NCBI GenBank assembly: GCA_910588005.1
Contig: CAJUQM010000002.1
Coordinates: forward strand, 1-64,000
Direction of reading: 5' to 3'
From: an uncultured Oscillibacter sp.
GTDB taxonomy: Bacteria; Bacillota; Clostridia; Oscillospirales; Oscillospiraceae
Length of the DNA stretch: 64,000 bases
Shown here: positions 42,901 through 50,781 of the stretch, one piece after another
How positions within the stretch are numbered: position 1 is the stretch's first letter
Layout: each line of letters opens with the position of its first letter
Notes under the pieces: model-generated
Seen by the model: the letters and a program-made list of their open reading frames with translations, nothing else
What the model was told of the DNA's origin: nothing
The model's database searches: none
Made by a program: the position numbers and the translations under genes

Positions 42901-44052
42901 CCTGCCAGCCGGTACGGCACGCTGTACTACCAGTATAATGCCTCCCGGGGGACCGGTACCGCCGTGGGGAGTTCCACGATGTACTACCGCCGGGGCGGGA
43001 GCCGCCAGCTGGACGATGTCTCCTTCGCGGCGGCCAACACCAACGGCACGGCGACCTTCCGGTACGATGCCAGAAGCACCGGCGGAGAGCGGTTCAGCGG
43101 CACCGTGGAGATTGTCATCGGCAGCACCGGCGGGGACAGCGGCTTTTCCAGCGGGACCCGATATATCGGCAGCTCCGCTCCCGTGGCCCTGCGGTCGGTA
43201 GATTTCCAGTCCGCCTGCCAGTCGGCGGTGGGAGGCACACTGTCCCACATCCGCTTTACCAGCCTGCCCAATGCCAGCGCGGGGCGGCTGTACATGAACT
43301 ACGCATCTCCCAGCCGTCCGGGCGCTCCGGCCACCACCACCGCTAATTACACCGCAGGCGGGGGCCTTTTCATCGGGCAGCTGTCCTTTGTGCCCAAGGC
43401 GGGCTATCAGGGACAAGTGAATATCCCTTACACCGGATATAATACCCAGGGCGGCAGTTTCAGCGGCAATGTGACCATCGACCTCTATACCAGCTACTGC
43501 GCTACGCCCTTCTATGATGTGGACAGCGGCTGGGATTGGGCAAAACCCTCTGTGGAGTTCCTCCGCTACGCCGGAATCTCCAACGGATACAGCGACAATT
43601 CCTTCCGGCCGTCCCGGTCCATCAGCCGGGGTGAGTTTACGCTGATGGTGTGCCGTGCTTTCGGTTTTGATACCAGCGCCAAGGTTTCCAGCTTCCCGGA
43701 TGTTCCGGCCAGCAGTCCCTATGCCGGAGCGGTGGCCGTCGCCAAGAGCAAGGGAATTGTGGAGGGCAGCGGCGGACGGTTTAACCCCAACAGCCCCATT
43801 ACCCGCCAGAGCGCCATGACGATGATCTGCCGGGCCATGCGGGCTGCCGGAGAGCGGGTTCCCGCCACTACTGCCTCGGCCCTTAACGCGTATGCGGACC
43901 AGGCACAGGTCTCGTCCTATGCCCGGGAGTCTGTGGCCGCTCTCATTCAGCTGGGGGTGGTACAGGGCAGCAGTGATCTGCGGATCAATCCCCGCAGATC
44001 CATCAGCCGGGCAGAGATGGCCGTTATATTACACCGTGTGCTGACGCTTTGA
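39928..44052 (+). CDS. Giant SLH surface protein 2 with Ig-like and repeated beta modules
   Basis: A 1374-residue secreted protein. The signal peptide is FRRTGALLLALALLVSLAPA with the cut near LAA-DS. Next come several bacterial Ig-like (BIG_2) domains to about residue 475, with the typical WRSSNEKVATVDESGVVTA and GTATITATC pattern. Six tandem ~115-residue modules follow, and three C-terminal SLH repeats (about 1190-1374; ISNGYSDNSFRPSRSISRGE). The SLH block is C-terminal here but N-terminal in the preceding protein. The ATG at 39928 has AAGGAG 11 bases upstream; an in-frame GTG at 39916 overlaps that site and is rejected. Confidence 0.88.
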   Translation: MKYPFFRRTGALLLALALLVSLAPAALAADSFSFDSDQKTMNVGVTESITARLTLDPPPQDYNFTVTWVSDNTSVVTVESTTTNATAASVGNRITAVGKGTATITATCAEYPGLIASCAVTVESKVKSIELTDTAGKDVTGGLTMRSDGMIHLIATARPEDADNRQINWRSSDERIATVTPATTASGEQVTVRGVSGGTVTITATAADGSRVSNGCTIEVQGSQHIEVREIVVTPSRMNMIAGEVSSPLAATVIMTDGSEGHDVTWRSSNEKVATVDESGVVTAVGAGTADIIAASTSDPTKTEACTVTVAAAEIPITGLFMNPTSLVMEMRKSQRLEVGITPSNASNQTLEWTSSDEKVATVASDGTVTPQSPGKVTITAKSTDGSGKEAFCEIEVSGITLSPTSAQLVVNESLSMEFPTFGNAKGAISWSSSNPSVASASNGKITGHYPGKATITATVYNTGYKASCEVTVVEDVAEAINRSLRAGEKLDFSGLVSELNSRSISKSNAPLDYVDNLRVSTAQGVLYYRYGSPDTPNHGVGGVDRLYATAPSGSGKMALEDVSFVPNGGFSGTAVIEYTGHNTNEISFHGTIRVEVESTGDVTYSTAMNRSITLSSKEFKDICKLKTGRNASYVTFSQPGSGKGTLYYNYSPEQYSPKVDGTTKYYISSNPLLEKVTFVPEENYTGTISVPYRCTDTTGSSYSGTMTINIYSADGGGSGGVEYTTGINQRLTLNAADFNSACQDANGRTLSYIYFDSLPPASQGILYYSYTSSSSNRVDTSTRYNRSNTGSRISNITFVPASNFSGTVTIPYTGYDTTGHSYKDDLVIHVSDQAGTVSYTTDVGEAVTFRAEDFNEACQRANNSSLNYITFTLPASSVGTLYRNYRNSSNTGSRVSSSQRFSRGGNPSVSDVTFVPNRRYEGTASIPFGGYDAAGNRFEGTVSITVGQATGRVVSYSIASGGVVRFNASDFNAVCRSATGDDLSYVSFELPASRYGTLYYQYNASRGTGTAVGSSTMYYRRGGSRQLDDVSFAAANTNGTATFRYDARSTGGERFSGTVEIVIGSTGGDSGFSSGTRYIGSSAPVALRSVDFQSACQSAVGGTLSHIRFTSLPNASAGRLYMNYASPSRPGAPATTTANYTAGGGLFIGQLSFVPKAGYQGQVNIPYTGYNTQGGSFSGNVTIDLYTSYCATPFYDVDSGWDWAKPSVEFLRYAGISNGYSDNSFRPSRSISRGEFTLMVCRAFGFDTSAKVSSFPDVPASSPYAGAVAVAKSKGIVEGSGGRFNPNSPITRQSAMTMICRAMRAAGERVPATTASALNAYADQAQVSSYARESVAALIQLGVVQGSSDLRINPRRSISRAEMAVILHRVLTL
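41360..43490 (+). repeat. Six tandem ~115-residue modules in SLH protein 2
   Basis: Each module runs from a V-x-Y-x-T/S start through an ADFN-x-x-C helix-like segment, a GTLYYNY strand motif and a V-T-F-V-P segment (S-F-A-A in the fifth), ending in G-T-x-x-I-x-V. Most carry one cysteine at the ADFN position. The copies are clearly related in protein but diverged in DNA. Confidence 0.75.
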
Positions 44053-44074
44053 GTGGCGGAAGGAGAGAAGACCG

Positions 44075-44782
44075 ATGAAATTTTTCAAAGGGATTCTGAA
44101 AGCGGCACCGGAAAAACAGAGGCGGCCGCCGGACCCCGTGGATTCCCAGGAGATGCCAGAACTCTATTCCGGGATGAAGGTGGAGGTTTTGACCATGGAA
44201 AACCACCTCATTTTTGTGGGTAGGCTGGGACTCTTGGGCGGCGGTATTTTAGAGCTGCGGAGAGATACGGAGGACCCGCTGCCCCAGGCGCTGTACAACA
44301 GCAAGGTCAAGCTGCGTGGATTTCAGCGGAACTCCCAGGCCTTTTCCATGAACGGGACGGTGGGCAAGAGTTCCCGGGATTTTTGGCAGATCGAAAATTT
44401 GGAGATCCTCCAGAGCCAGGAGCACCGGAATTTCTTCCGTCAAAACACCGATATGGACGCCCGGGTGATGCCCAGCGGCCGGTACAGAGGTCTGGGCCGG
44501 GAGCAGGCGGAGTGCAGGGTGCTGGATGTCAGCGCCGGCGGCGCTCGGGTTTTGACCAAGAATGTGTACCAGGAGGGGGACTTTTTCCAGCTGGAGGCGG
44601 CGCTTTTGCCAAACGAACGGCCCTTCTCCATCACCTGCCAGGTGCTGCGCGTTACGCCGAAGAAGGGCTTTCGGTATGAGTATGGCTGCAGGTTTGAGGC
44701 CTTGGATGAAAAAGAGCGGCAGCGGCTGCTGCGGGCGATTTTTACGATCCAGCGCAAGATGCTCCAGGCCCAGCGGGACTAA
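44075..44782 (+). CDS. PilZ-domain protein, predicted c-di-GMP receptor (second copy)
   Basis: A 235-residue protein with a YcgR-like layout: an N-terminal barrel (about residues 30-110, MKVEVLTMENHLIFVGRLG), then PilZ. Both c-di-GMP motifs are present: R118-N-F-F-R122, and D151-V-S153-A-G-G. It follows the second SLH gene by 22 bases with GGAAGGAGAG as the ribosome site, and ends the operon before a strong terminator. It may act on motility, or on the surface proteins it is transcribed with (inference). Confidence 0.87.
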   Translation: MKFFKGILKAAPEKQRRPPDPVDSQEMPELYSGMKVEVLTMENHLIFVGRLGLLGGGILELRRDTEDPLPQALYNSKVKLRGFQRNSQAFSMNGTVGKSSRDFWQIENLEILQSQEHRNFFRQNTDMDARVMPSGRYRGLGREQAECRVLDVSAGGARVLTKNVYQEGDFFQLEAALLPNERPFSITCQVLRVTPKKGFRYEYGCRFEALDEKERQRLLRAIFTIQRKMLQAQRD

Positions 44783-44812
44783 AGACATGGCGGAATTTTA
44801 ATACGAGTGCGA

Positions 44813-44847
44813 AAACAGTGGGACGAGAGATTCGTCCCACTGTTTTT
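44813..44847 (+). terminator. Terminator of the YlqG-SLH-PilZ operon
   Basis: An 11-bp stem (CAGTGGGACGA paired with TCGTCCCACTG), 5-base loop, followed by TTTTTG and preceded by an A-run. Confidence 0.9.
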
Positions 44848-44986
44848 GTCTTTGTAAATTTGGAAATCCGGCGCATGAAAATAAAAATTTTAGAGAACCT
44901 AAAGCAGAGTAATCCATGATTGTCTTGCGGAGGAAGTGGAGATCTAGCTTTGCTTCTCCGGGACTTTTAAAAAGGAGTGACCCATT

Positions 44987-46210
44987 TTGGAGACTGGAAT
45001 CCATAATACGTCTGAGATCGGCCGGCTGAGAAAGGTCCTGCTGCATCGCCCCGGCGGAGAGCTGGAGAATTTAATGCCGGAGTACTTGGAGCGGCTGCTG
45101 TTTGACGACATCCCCTATCTGCGGGAGGCCCAAAAAGAGCACGACGCCTTTGCCGAGTGTCTTCGCCAGCAGGGAGTGGAGGTGGTATACCTCACGGATC
45201 TGGTGGTGAACTCCATCACCAGCAGCGAGGTGCGCAAGGACTTTATCCGGCAGTTTTTGGATGAGGCGGAGGTTCGGGACCCGCGGATGCGGGAGTGTCT
45301 GGAGGAGTTCCTGGGAAAAATGCAGGACCGGGAGATGGTTTCCACCATGATGGCCGGCGTCCGCAAGAGCCAGCTGCGCCAGGGAAGCGGACGCCTGGGG
45401 GACTTTCTCCCGGCGGAGGGAGATGACTATCCCTTTGCCGTGGACCCAATGCCGAACCTCTATTTCACCCGGGACCCCTTTGCCACCATCGGCACCGGCG
45501 TATCCATCCACAAGATGCACACCGCCACCCGCAACCGGGAGACATTGTTTGGAAAACTGATTTTTGAACACAATCCGGAGTATATGCACGCCCCGCGCTG
45601 GTATGACCGGGGAGAGGTGTCCTCCCTGGAGGGAGGTGACATCTTGGTGCTGTCTCCCCAGGTGCTGGCGGTGGGAATCTCCCAGCGTACCCGTGAGAAC
45701 TCCATTGACACCTTGGCGGAGGCGGTGCTGACCCGCAGCAAAACCTTTAAGAAAATTCTGGCTTTCAATATTCCCAAGACCCGTTCTTTCATGCATCTGG
45801 ACACTGTGTTTACCATGGTAGACCGGGACAAATTTACCGTCCACCCCAACATTTTGTCCAGCATCACCGTATTTGTTATGGAGCTGGACGAGAGCCGCAA
45901 GATGTCCATCCGCCAGGAGGAGGGACGGCTGGAGGATATTCTGAAAGAGCATCTGGAGCTGGACCGTGTGACGCTGATCCCCTGTGGAAGGGGCAGCGAG
46001 ATCGACGCCGCACGGGAGCAGTGGAACGACGGCAGCAACACCCTGGCCATCGGCCCCGGCGAGGTGGTGGTGTACTCCCGGAACTACGTGACCAACCGCT
46101 CTTTAGAGGAGGCTGGAATTAAGATCCACACCATCCCCAGCGCGGAGCTGAGCCGCGGCCGGGGCGGTCCCCGCTGCATGTCCATGCCGCTGTGGAGGGA
46201 GGACCCCTGA
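44987..46210 (+). CDS. arcA: Arginine deiminase ArcA
   Basis: Converts arginine to citrulline and ammonia, first step of the arginine deiminase fermentation pathway. The 407-residue protein has the family signatures NLYFTRDPFATIG, the catalytic HLDTVFTMVD segment with His and Asp, EGGDIL, and the nucleophilic cysteine in GGPRCMSMPLWRED near the C-terminus. The start is a TTG at 44987, with AAAGGAG 9 bases upstream. It is followed by arcB and a carrier. The spacer of 248 bases to arcB holds small hairpins but no gene. Confidence 0.96.
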   Translation: METGIHNTSEIGRLRKVLLHRPGGELENLMPEYLERLLFDDIPYLREAQKEHDAFAECLRQQGVEVVYLTDLVVNSITSSEVRKDFIRQFLDEAEVRDPRMRECLEEFLGKMQDREMVSTMMAGVRKSQLRQGSGRLGDFLPAEGDDYPFAVDPMPNLYFTRDPFATIGTGVSIHKMHTATRNRETLFGKLIFEHNPEYMHAPRWYDRGEVSSLEGGDILVLSPQVLAVGISQRTRENSIDTLAEAVLTRSKTFKKILAFNIPKTRSFMHLDTVFTMVDRDKFTVHPNILSSITVFVMELDESRKMSIRQEEGRLEDILKEHLELDRVTLIPCGRGSEIDAAREQWNDGSNTLAIGPGEVVVYSRNYVTNRSLEEAGIKIHTIPSAELSRGRGGPRCMSMPLWREDP

Positions 46211-46458
46211 AAGAGAATATTGGCAGTAAGGCCGCAATTTGCCGCGTTCAACCGGCGGCATAGGCACGCTGCCTGCGGAGCGCACATTCACCGCAAGGTG
46301 AAATCACACAAGCCGGGGCGTTCTCAGCGGCTCCAGCGGAGACCACCTGTGAAAAAACCTCTGATGCGCTTTGGATTTGCCGGCGGTGGACGCATCCGTG
46401 AGGCGTTCGCCTTATCATCCCATTACCAATCATAGAAGAACAAAGGAGATCGTTTATT

Positions 46459-47457
46459 ATGGCAGTGAATTTAAAAGGCAGAAGCTTTCTGACGTTACAG
46501 GATTTTACCCCGGCGGAGATCCGCTATCTTCTGGACCTAGGTCACGACCTAAAGGCCAAGCGCAGGGCCGGGATCTGCGATCCGGCCCTGAAAGGCAAGC
46601 ACATTGTGCTGCTCTTTGAAAAGACCTCCACCCGCACAAGGTGCTCTTTTGAGGTGGCGGCCACTCAGGAGGGCGCCCACGTCACCTATCTGGACGCAGG
46701 CAGCTCCCAGATGGGAAAGAAGGAGTCTTTGGAGGACTCCGCCAAGGTGCTGGGCCGGTTCTTTGACGGAATTGAATACCGGGGCTATGCTCAGAAAAAT
46801 GTGGAGGAACTGGCGAAATACGCCGGGGTTCCCGTTTGGAACGGCCTTACCGACGCCGACCACCCCACCCAGATCCTGGCAGACATGATGACCATTGAAG
46901 AGCACTGCCACAAGCCCCTGAATCAGATCAAAATTGTATTCCCCGGCGATGTGCGCAACAACATGTGCTATGCCTGGATGATTGGCGCCGCAAAGATGGG
47001 GATGCACTTTGTGGGCATCGGTCCGGAGAAGCTGGCCAAGGAGATGGACCAGGAGGTGGTCAAGACCACCTTCGCTACCGCCCGGGAGAACGGCGCCCTG
47101 CTGGAGATCACCGACAATATGAACGACGTAAAAGACGCCGACGTGATCTATGGCGACATCTGGGCTTCCATGGGCGAGGAGGCGCTGATTCCCGAGCGGG
47201 CGGAGCTGCTCTCTCCCTTCCGGGTGACGGAGGAAACCATGAAGGCCACCGGCAACCCCAACGTGCTCTATATGCACTGCCTGCCCTCCTTCCACGATTT
47301 TGAGACAAAGCTGGCCAAGGAGTGGAAGGATAAGGGCGTGGACATCCGGGAAGTTACCGACGAGGTGTTCCGGGGCCGCCACAGTGTGGTCTTTGACGAG
47401 GCGGAAAACCGGATGCACTCCATCAAGGCGGTGCTGGTGGCCACGATCGGCAAATAA
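46459..47457 (+). CDS. arcB: Catabolic ornithine carbamoyltransferase ArcB
   Basis: Converts citrulline and phosphate to ornithine and carbamoyl phosphate (catabolic direction inferred from context). The carbamoyl-phosphate loop STRTRCSFEV, the HPTQILADMMT motif and the ornithine-binding MHCLPSFHD are all present in 332 residues. AAAGGAG lies upstream of the ATG. arcC (carbamate kinase), which would make ATP from carbamoyl phosphate, is not in this window. Confidence 0.96.
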   Translation: MAVNLKGRSFLTLQDFTPAEIRYLLDLGHDLKAKRRAGICDPALKGKHIVLLFEKTSTRTRCSFEVAATQEGAHVTYLDAGSSQMGKKESLEDSAKVLGRFFDGIEYRGYAQKNVEELAKYAGVPVWNGLTDADHPTQILADMMTIEEHCHKPLNQIKIVFPGDVRNNMCYAWMIGAAKMGMHFVGIGPEKLAKEMDQEVVKTTFATARENGALLEITDNMNDVKDADVIYGDIWASMGEEALIPERAELLSPFRVTEETMKATGNPNVLYMHCLPSFHDFETKLAKEWKDKGVDIREVTDEVFRGRHSVVFDEAENRMHSIKAVLVATIGK

Positions 47458-47473
47458 GAGGAGGCGCTCTTTT

Positions 47474-48865
47474 TTGGAGAAACCCAAATTTCGGATGCCC
47501 ACAGCCTATACCATTCTCTTTCTTCTCATTATTCTGGTGGCCGCCGCCACGTGGCTGATTCCCTCCGGCGCCTATGAATATGTGGACGAGGTGCCCGTGG
47601 CAGGCAGCTACCATCTCACCGATTCAACGCCCCAGGGCGCGGGCGCGGTGCTGAAAGCCGCCTTTAACGGCTTTTACGATGCCGTGGACGTGTGCGTTTT
47701 CATCTTGATGGTAGGCGGTTTTCTAGGTGTGGTGATGAAGACCGGAGCGGTAGACGCCGGCGTCGCCCGGATTATCCAGCGGCTGGGCGGCCGGGAAAAG
47801 TGGCTGATTCCCATCCTGATGCTGCTCTTTGGCCTGGGGGGCACCACCTACGGTATGTGGGAGGAGACCATGGCCTTTTATCCGCTGCTGATCCCCGTGT
47901 TTCTGGCGGCGGGCTACGACGCCGTGGTGGGCATCTCCGTGATTTTACTGGGCGCGGGGGCGGGGGTAATCGCCTCCACAGTCAATCCCTTTGCCACCGG
48001 CATTGCCGCAGGCTTTGCCGGCGTATCCCTGGGGGAGGGCATTTTGCTGCGGGTCCTCCAGTGGATTGTGTTTGAGGGGGCGGCTATTTGGTTTGTCATG
48101 GCCTACGCCGCCAGGGTGAAAAAAAATCCATCCCGGTCCGTAGTGGGCGTCGGCGCGGGTAAGATCCAGGTGAGCATGGAGGAACCACAGCCGGAGTTTA
48201 CCCCCAAGCGCAAGGCTATCATGACGCTCTTTACACTGGTCTTTCTGGTTATGATCTACGGCGTCATTCCCTTTGACGAGATGGGCCTGCCGCTTCCGGC
48301 TTTGGGCTGGTGGTTCCCGGAGCTGAGCGCTCTGTTTTTGCTGGGGGGCGTGATCATCGGCCTAATCGACGGACAGCGGGAGGACGAGGTGGCGGAGACC
48401 TTTGTGGCCGGCTGCGCGGACCTGCTGGGCGTGGCCTTCATCATTGGAATCAGCCGCGGCATTACTGTGCTGATGAACGACGGCGGGATCACGGATACCG
48501 TTCTTCACTGGGGCGAGGTAGCGCTCTCCGGCACAGGGGCGGTCAGCTTTGTGCTGCTGGTATATCTGATCTACCTGCCGCTGACAGTGCTGATTCCCTC
48601 TTCCTCGGGACTTGCCACACTGTCGGTACCCATCATGGCCCCTCTGGGGGAATTCGCCGGAGTGGGCGGAGATCTGGTGGTGACGGCCTTTCAGTCTGCA
48701 TCAGGTCTTGTGAACATCATCACACCCACGGCGGCGGTGGTGATGGGGGCGTTGGCCCTGGGGCACGTCCCCTATGACCGCTGGGTAAAATACGTGTGGA
48801 AGCTGGTCCTATACTTCCTGGTGCTGACCATGGTGTTTCTGGTGGCTGGCGTCTGGATGGGATAG
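47474..48865 (+). CDS. YfcC/ArcD-like amino acid carrier (DcuC superfamily)
   Basis: A 463-residue integral membrane protein with about 12 hydrophobic segments, beginning PKFRMPTAYTILFLLIILVA. The family motifs GGTTYGMWEETMAFYPLL and LIPSSSGLATLSVPIMAPL are typical of the YfcC family. Position after arcA-arcB suggests arginine/ornithine exchange (inference from context). The start is a TTG at 47474, 9 bases after AGGAGG. It starts 16 bases after arcB. A GC-rich hairpin follows. Confidence 0.85.
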   Translation: MEKPKFRMPTAYTILFLLIILVAAATWLIPSGAYEYVDEVPVAGSYHLTDSTPQGAGAVLKAAFNGFYDAVDVCVFILMVGGFLGVVMKTGAVDAGVARIIQRLGGREKWLIPILMLLFGLGGTTYGMWEETMAFYPLLIPVFLAAGYDAVVGISVILLGAGAGVIASTVNPFATGIAAGFAGVSLGEGILLRVLQWIVFEGAAIWFVMAYAARVKKNPSRSVVGVGAGKIQVSMEEPQPEFTPKRKAIMTLFTLVFLVMIYGVIPFDEMGLPLPALGWWFPELSALFLLGGVIIGLIDGQREDEVAETFVAGCADLLGVAFIIGISRGITVLMNDGGITDTVLHWGEVALSGTGAVSFVLLVYLIYLPLTVLIPSSSGLATLSVPIMAPLGEFAGVGGDLVVTAFQSASGLVNIITPTAAVVMGALALGHVPYDRWVKYVWKLVLYFLVLTMVFLVAGVWMG

Positions 48866-48900
48866 AAAAAGGAAGGCGGACGCCGCGGCGTCCGCCTTCC
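48866..48900. terminator. GC-rich hairpin after the arc operon
   Basis: A fully paired inverted repeat (GGAAGGCGGACGC with GCGTCCGCCTTCC) is preceded by five A but not followed by T on the plus strand. As an intrinsic terminator it would work best on the minus strand; on the plus strand it may protect the mRNA end or act weakly. Confidence 0.5.
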
Positions 48901-48914
48901 GGCATTCCCTGATA

Positions 48915-48933
48915 AATATTCGTTTTAATATTC
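48915..48933 (+). promoter_or_regulatory. AATATTC direct repeat, possible regulator site
   Basis: AATATTC, five bases, AATATTC in an AT-rich stretch upstream of the amino acid ABC transporter. It resembles half-sites of arginine-repressor boxes (ATTCA-type) but lacks the paired inverted half, so the identity is doubtful. Confidence 0.25.
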
Positions 48934-49048
48934 ACTAAGGACTGTGGGAGATGCCTGAAAAATCCACAAAAAAACCGGCGAATGTTCCATATTTTCTGGA
49001 GAAATGGAAGAAGTGACCAAATAAATATACATAAATACTGATAAACTA

Positions 49049-49077
49049 TTGACAGTCGGGCCAGGGAGTGATAAGGT
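49049..49077 (+). promoter_or_regulatory. Sigma-A promoter for the ABC transporter operon
   Basis: A perfect TTGACA, 17 bases, then TAAGGT (3 of 6). About 80 bases before the solute-binding protein ATG. The 293 bases between the arc operon and this gene hold only this and the repeat above. Confidence 0.55.
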
Positions 49078-49158
49078 ATCCACAGTCAACGGAAGAAGCC
49101 GTTTGAATATGAAAATTTCCAGACGGAAAGAAACTTGATGGAAAAGGAAGATTGTGTT

Positions 49159-49980
49159 ATGAAGAAGTATTTTGCGCTTTTGCTGGTCCTGGCCATGGTG
49201 CTGAGTCTGGCCGCCTGCGGCGGCGGTGACAAGCCCGCCTCCCCTGATACTCCCGATGATGTGGACGCCGCCGCCACGGCATTTACCACCGTGGAAGAGG
49301 GCAAGCTCCATATGTCCACCAACGCCGAGTTCCCTCCCTACGAGATGACCACCGATGCCGGCGGCTTCGAGGGCATCGACGTGGAGGTGGCGGACGCCAT
49401 CGCCAAGAAGCTGGGATTGGAACTGGTGGTGGACGACATGGGCTTTGACGCGGCTCTCACCGCTGTCCAGACCGGTCAGAGCGACATCGCCATGGCTGGC
49501 ATTACCATCACGGATGAGCGGAAAGAGGTTATGGATTTCTCCGACAGCTACGCCACCGGCATCCAGGTGGTCATCGTCAAGGAGGACTCTTCCATTCAGA
49601 CGGTGGATGATCTGGCGAATGCCGAGATGATCGGCACCCAGAAGGCCACCACCGGCTATATTTACTGCTCCGACACCCCGGAGAACGGCGGCTACGGCGA
49701 GGACCACGTCACCGCCTTTGACACCGGCGCCCTGGCGGTCATGGCCCTGGTCAACGGCCAGGTGGACGCCGTGGTCATCGACAACGAACCCGCCAAGGCC
49801 TTCATGGCCCAGAACCCTGGCCTGAAGATTCTGGACACCGAGTTCGCCGTGGAGGACTACGCCATCGGTTTTGCCAAGGGCAACACCGCCCTGCTGGAGG
49901 CTGTCAACACCGCCATGGCGGAGCTGAAGGCCGACGGCACCTTCCAGGACATTGTGGATAAGTATATTACCGCCGAATAA
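49159..49980 (+). CDS. Polar amino acid ABC transporter solute-binding lipoprotein
   Basis: A 273-residue lipoprotein. Signal with lipobox LSLAAC (cysteine about residue 22), then the SBP_bac_3 domain: HMSTNAEFPPYEM, FEGIDVEVADAIAKKLG, QSDIAMAGITITDERKEVMD. The conserved DVE and TDER segments bind the amino-acid backbone. The ligand cannot be fixed by eye; arginine is plausible because the arc genes are adjacent. ATG at 49159 has GGAAG upstream. A hairpin terminator separates it from the permease gene, which should give excess binding protein. Confidence 0.93.
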   Translation: MKKYFALLLVLAMVLSLAACGGGDKPASPDTPDDVDAAATAFTTVEEGKLHMSTNAEFPPYEMTTDAGGFEGIDVEVADAIAKKLGLELVVDDMGFDAALTAVQTGQSDIAMAGITITDERKEVMDFSDSYATGIQVVIVKEDSSIQTVDDLANAEMIGTQKATTGYIYCSDTPENGGYGEDHVTAFDTGALAVMALVNGQVDAVVIDNEPAKAFMAQNPGLKILDTEFAVEDYAIGFAKGNTALLEAVNTAMAELKADGTFQDIVDKYITAE

Positions 49981-49989
49981 GGAGATTGA

Positions 49990-50017
49990 AAAGGGCGGCC
50001 GAAGGGCCGCCCTTTTT
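49990..50017 (+). terminator. Attenuating terminator inside the ABC transporter operon
   Basis: AAGGGCGGCC, 4-base loop, GGCCGCCCTT, then TTT. It lies between the binding-protein gene and the permease gene and would allow only part of the transcripts through. Confidence 0.8.
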
Positions 50018-50046
50018 CATCATGGAGAAAGAGAGAGGAGGCCCCC

Positions 50047-50781
50047 ATGTTCCAATCGCTGACTGACTGGCTGATTCGCATTGGTCCCCGCCTGCAAAGG
50101 GCTTTCATTGAGGGTGACCGCTGGAGGCTTTACCTCCAGGGTCTGGGCACAACCTTGGAGCTGACTGTCATTGCCCTGATCTTCGGCGTGCTGCTGGGGC
50201 TGGTGGTGGCCGTAATCCGCTCCGCCCACGACCAGCAGCGCCTGGGCCGGAAGAGAAATCCCCTGTTGGGCATTTTAAACGTACTCTGCCAGATTTACAC
50301 CACCGTTATTCGAGGCACCCCTATGCTGGTGCAGCTGTTCATCTGGACCTTCGTCATCTTCCCCACCCAGCGCAACAAGGTCTTGGTTGCCTTCATCGGC
50401 CTGGGCGTCAACTCCGGGGCCTATGTGGCGGAGATCATCCGGGGCGGATTGATGAGCGTGGATGCGGGCCAGTCCGAGGCAGGCCGCTCTCTAGGACTCA
50501 ATTACTTCGACACCATGCGCTTTATTGTCATCCCACAGGCGTTCAAGAACATTCTGCCATCCCTTGGCAACGAGTTCATTACACTGTTCAAGGACACCTC
50601 TCTGGCCCAGGCTATCGGCGGCGCGGAAATGCTGTACTATGCCAGTACCATCGGCGGCAGGACCTTCGACTATATGCCGCCGCTGATCGGCATTGCCGTG
50701 ATGTACTTAAGCGTTGTCATCATCTTCACCTGGCTTCAGGGGAAGCTGGAAAGGAGGCTGCGGGAAAGTGATCGACGTTAA
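50047..50781 (+). CDS. Amino acid ABC transporter permease
   Basis: A 244-residue membrane protein of the HisM/GlnP family with about five transmembrane segments. The conserved opening GLGTTLELTVIALIFGVLLG and the EAA loop (EAGRSLGLNYFDTMRFIVIP, then QAFKNILPSLGNEFI) that contacts the ATPase are present. GAGAGGAGG lies before the ATG. The 3' end overlaps the ATPase gene by 14 bases. Confidence 0.93.
   Translation: MFQSLTDWLIRIGPRLQRAFIEGDRWRLYLQGLGTTLELTVIALIFGVLLGLVVAVIRSAHDQQRLGRKRNPLLGILNVLCQIYTTVIRGTPMLVQLFIWTFVIFPTQRNKVLVAFIGLGVNSGAYVAEIIRGGLMSVDAGQSEAGRSLGLNYFDTMRFIVIPQAFKNILPSLGNEFITLFKDTSLAQAIGGAEMLYYASTIGGRTFDYMPPLIGIAVMYLSVVIIFTWLQGKLERRLRESDRR

Noticed and set aside
41360..43490. 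CRISPR-like or tandem DNA repeat array
   Set aside because: Repetition is at protein level with diverged DNA; there are no short identical repeats with spacers.
48915..48933. A firm arginine-repressor box
   Set aside because: Only direct AATATTC repeats are seen; the inverted half-site of a true box is missing, so it is listed at low confidence only.
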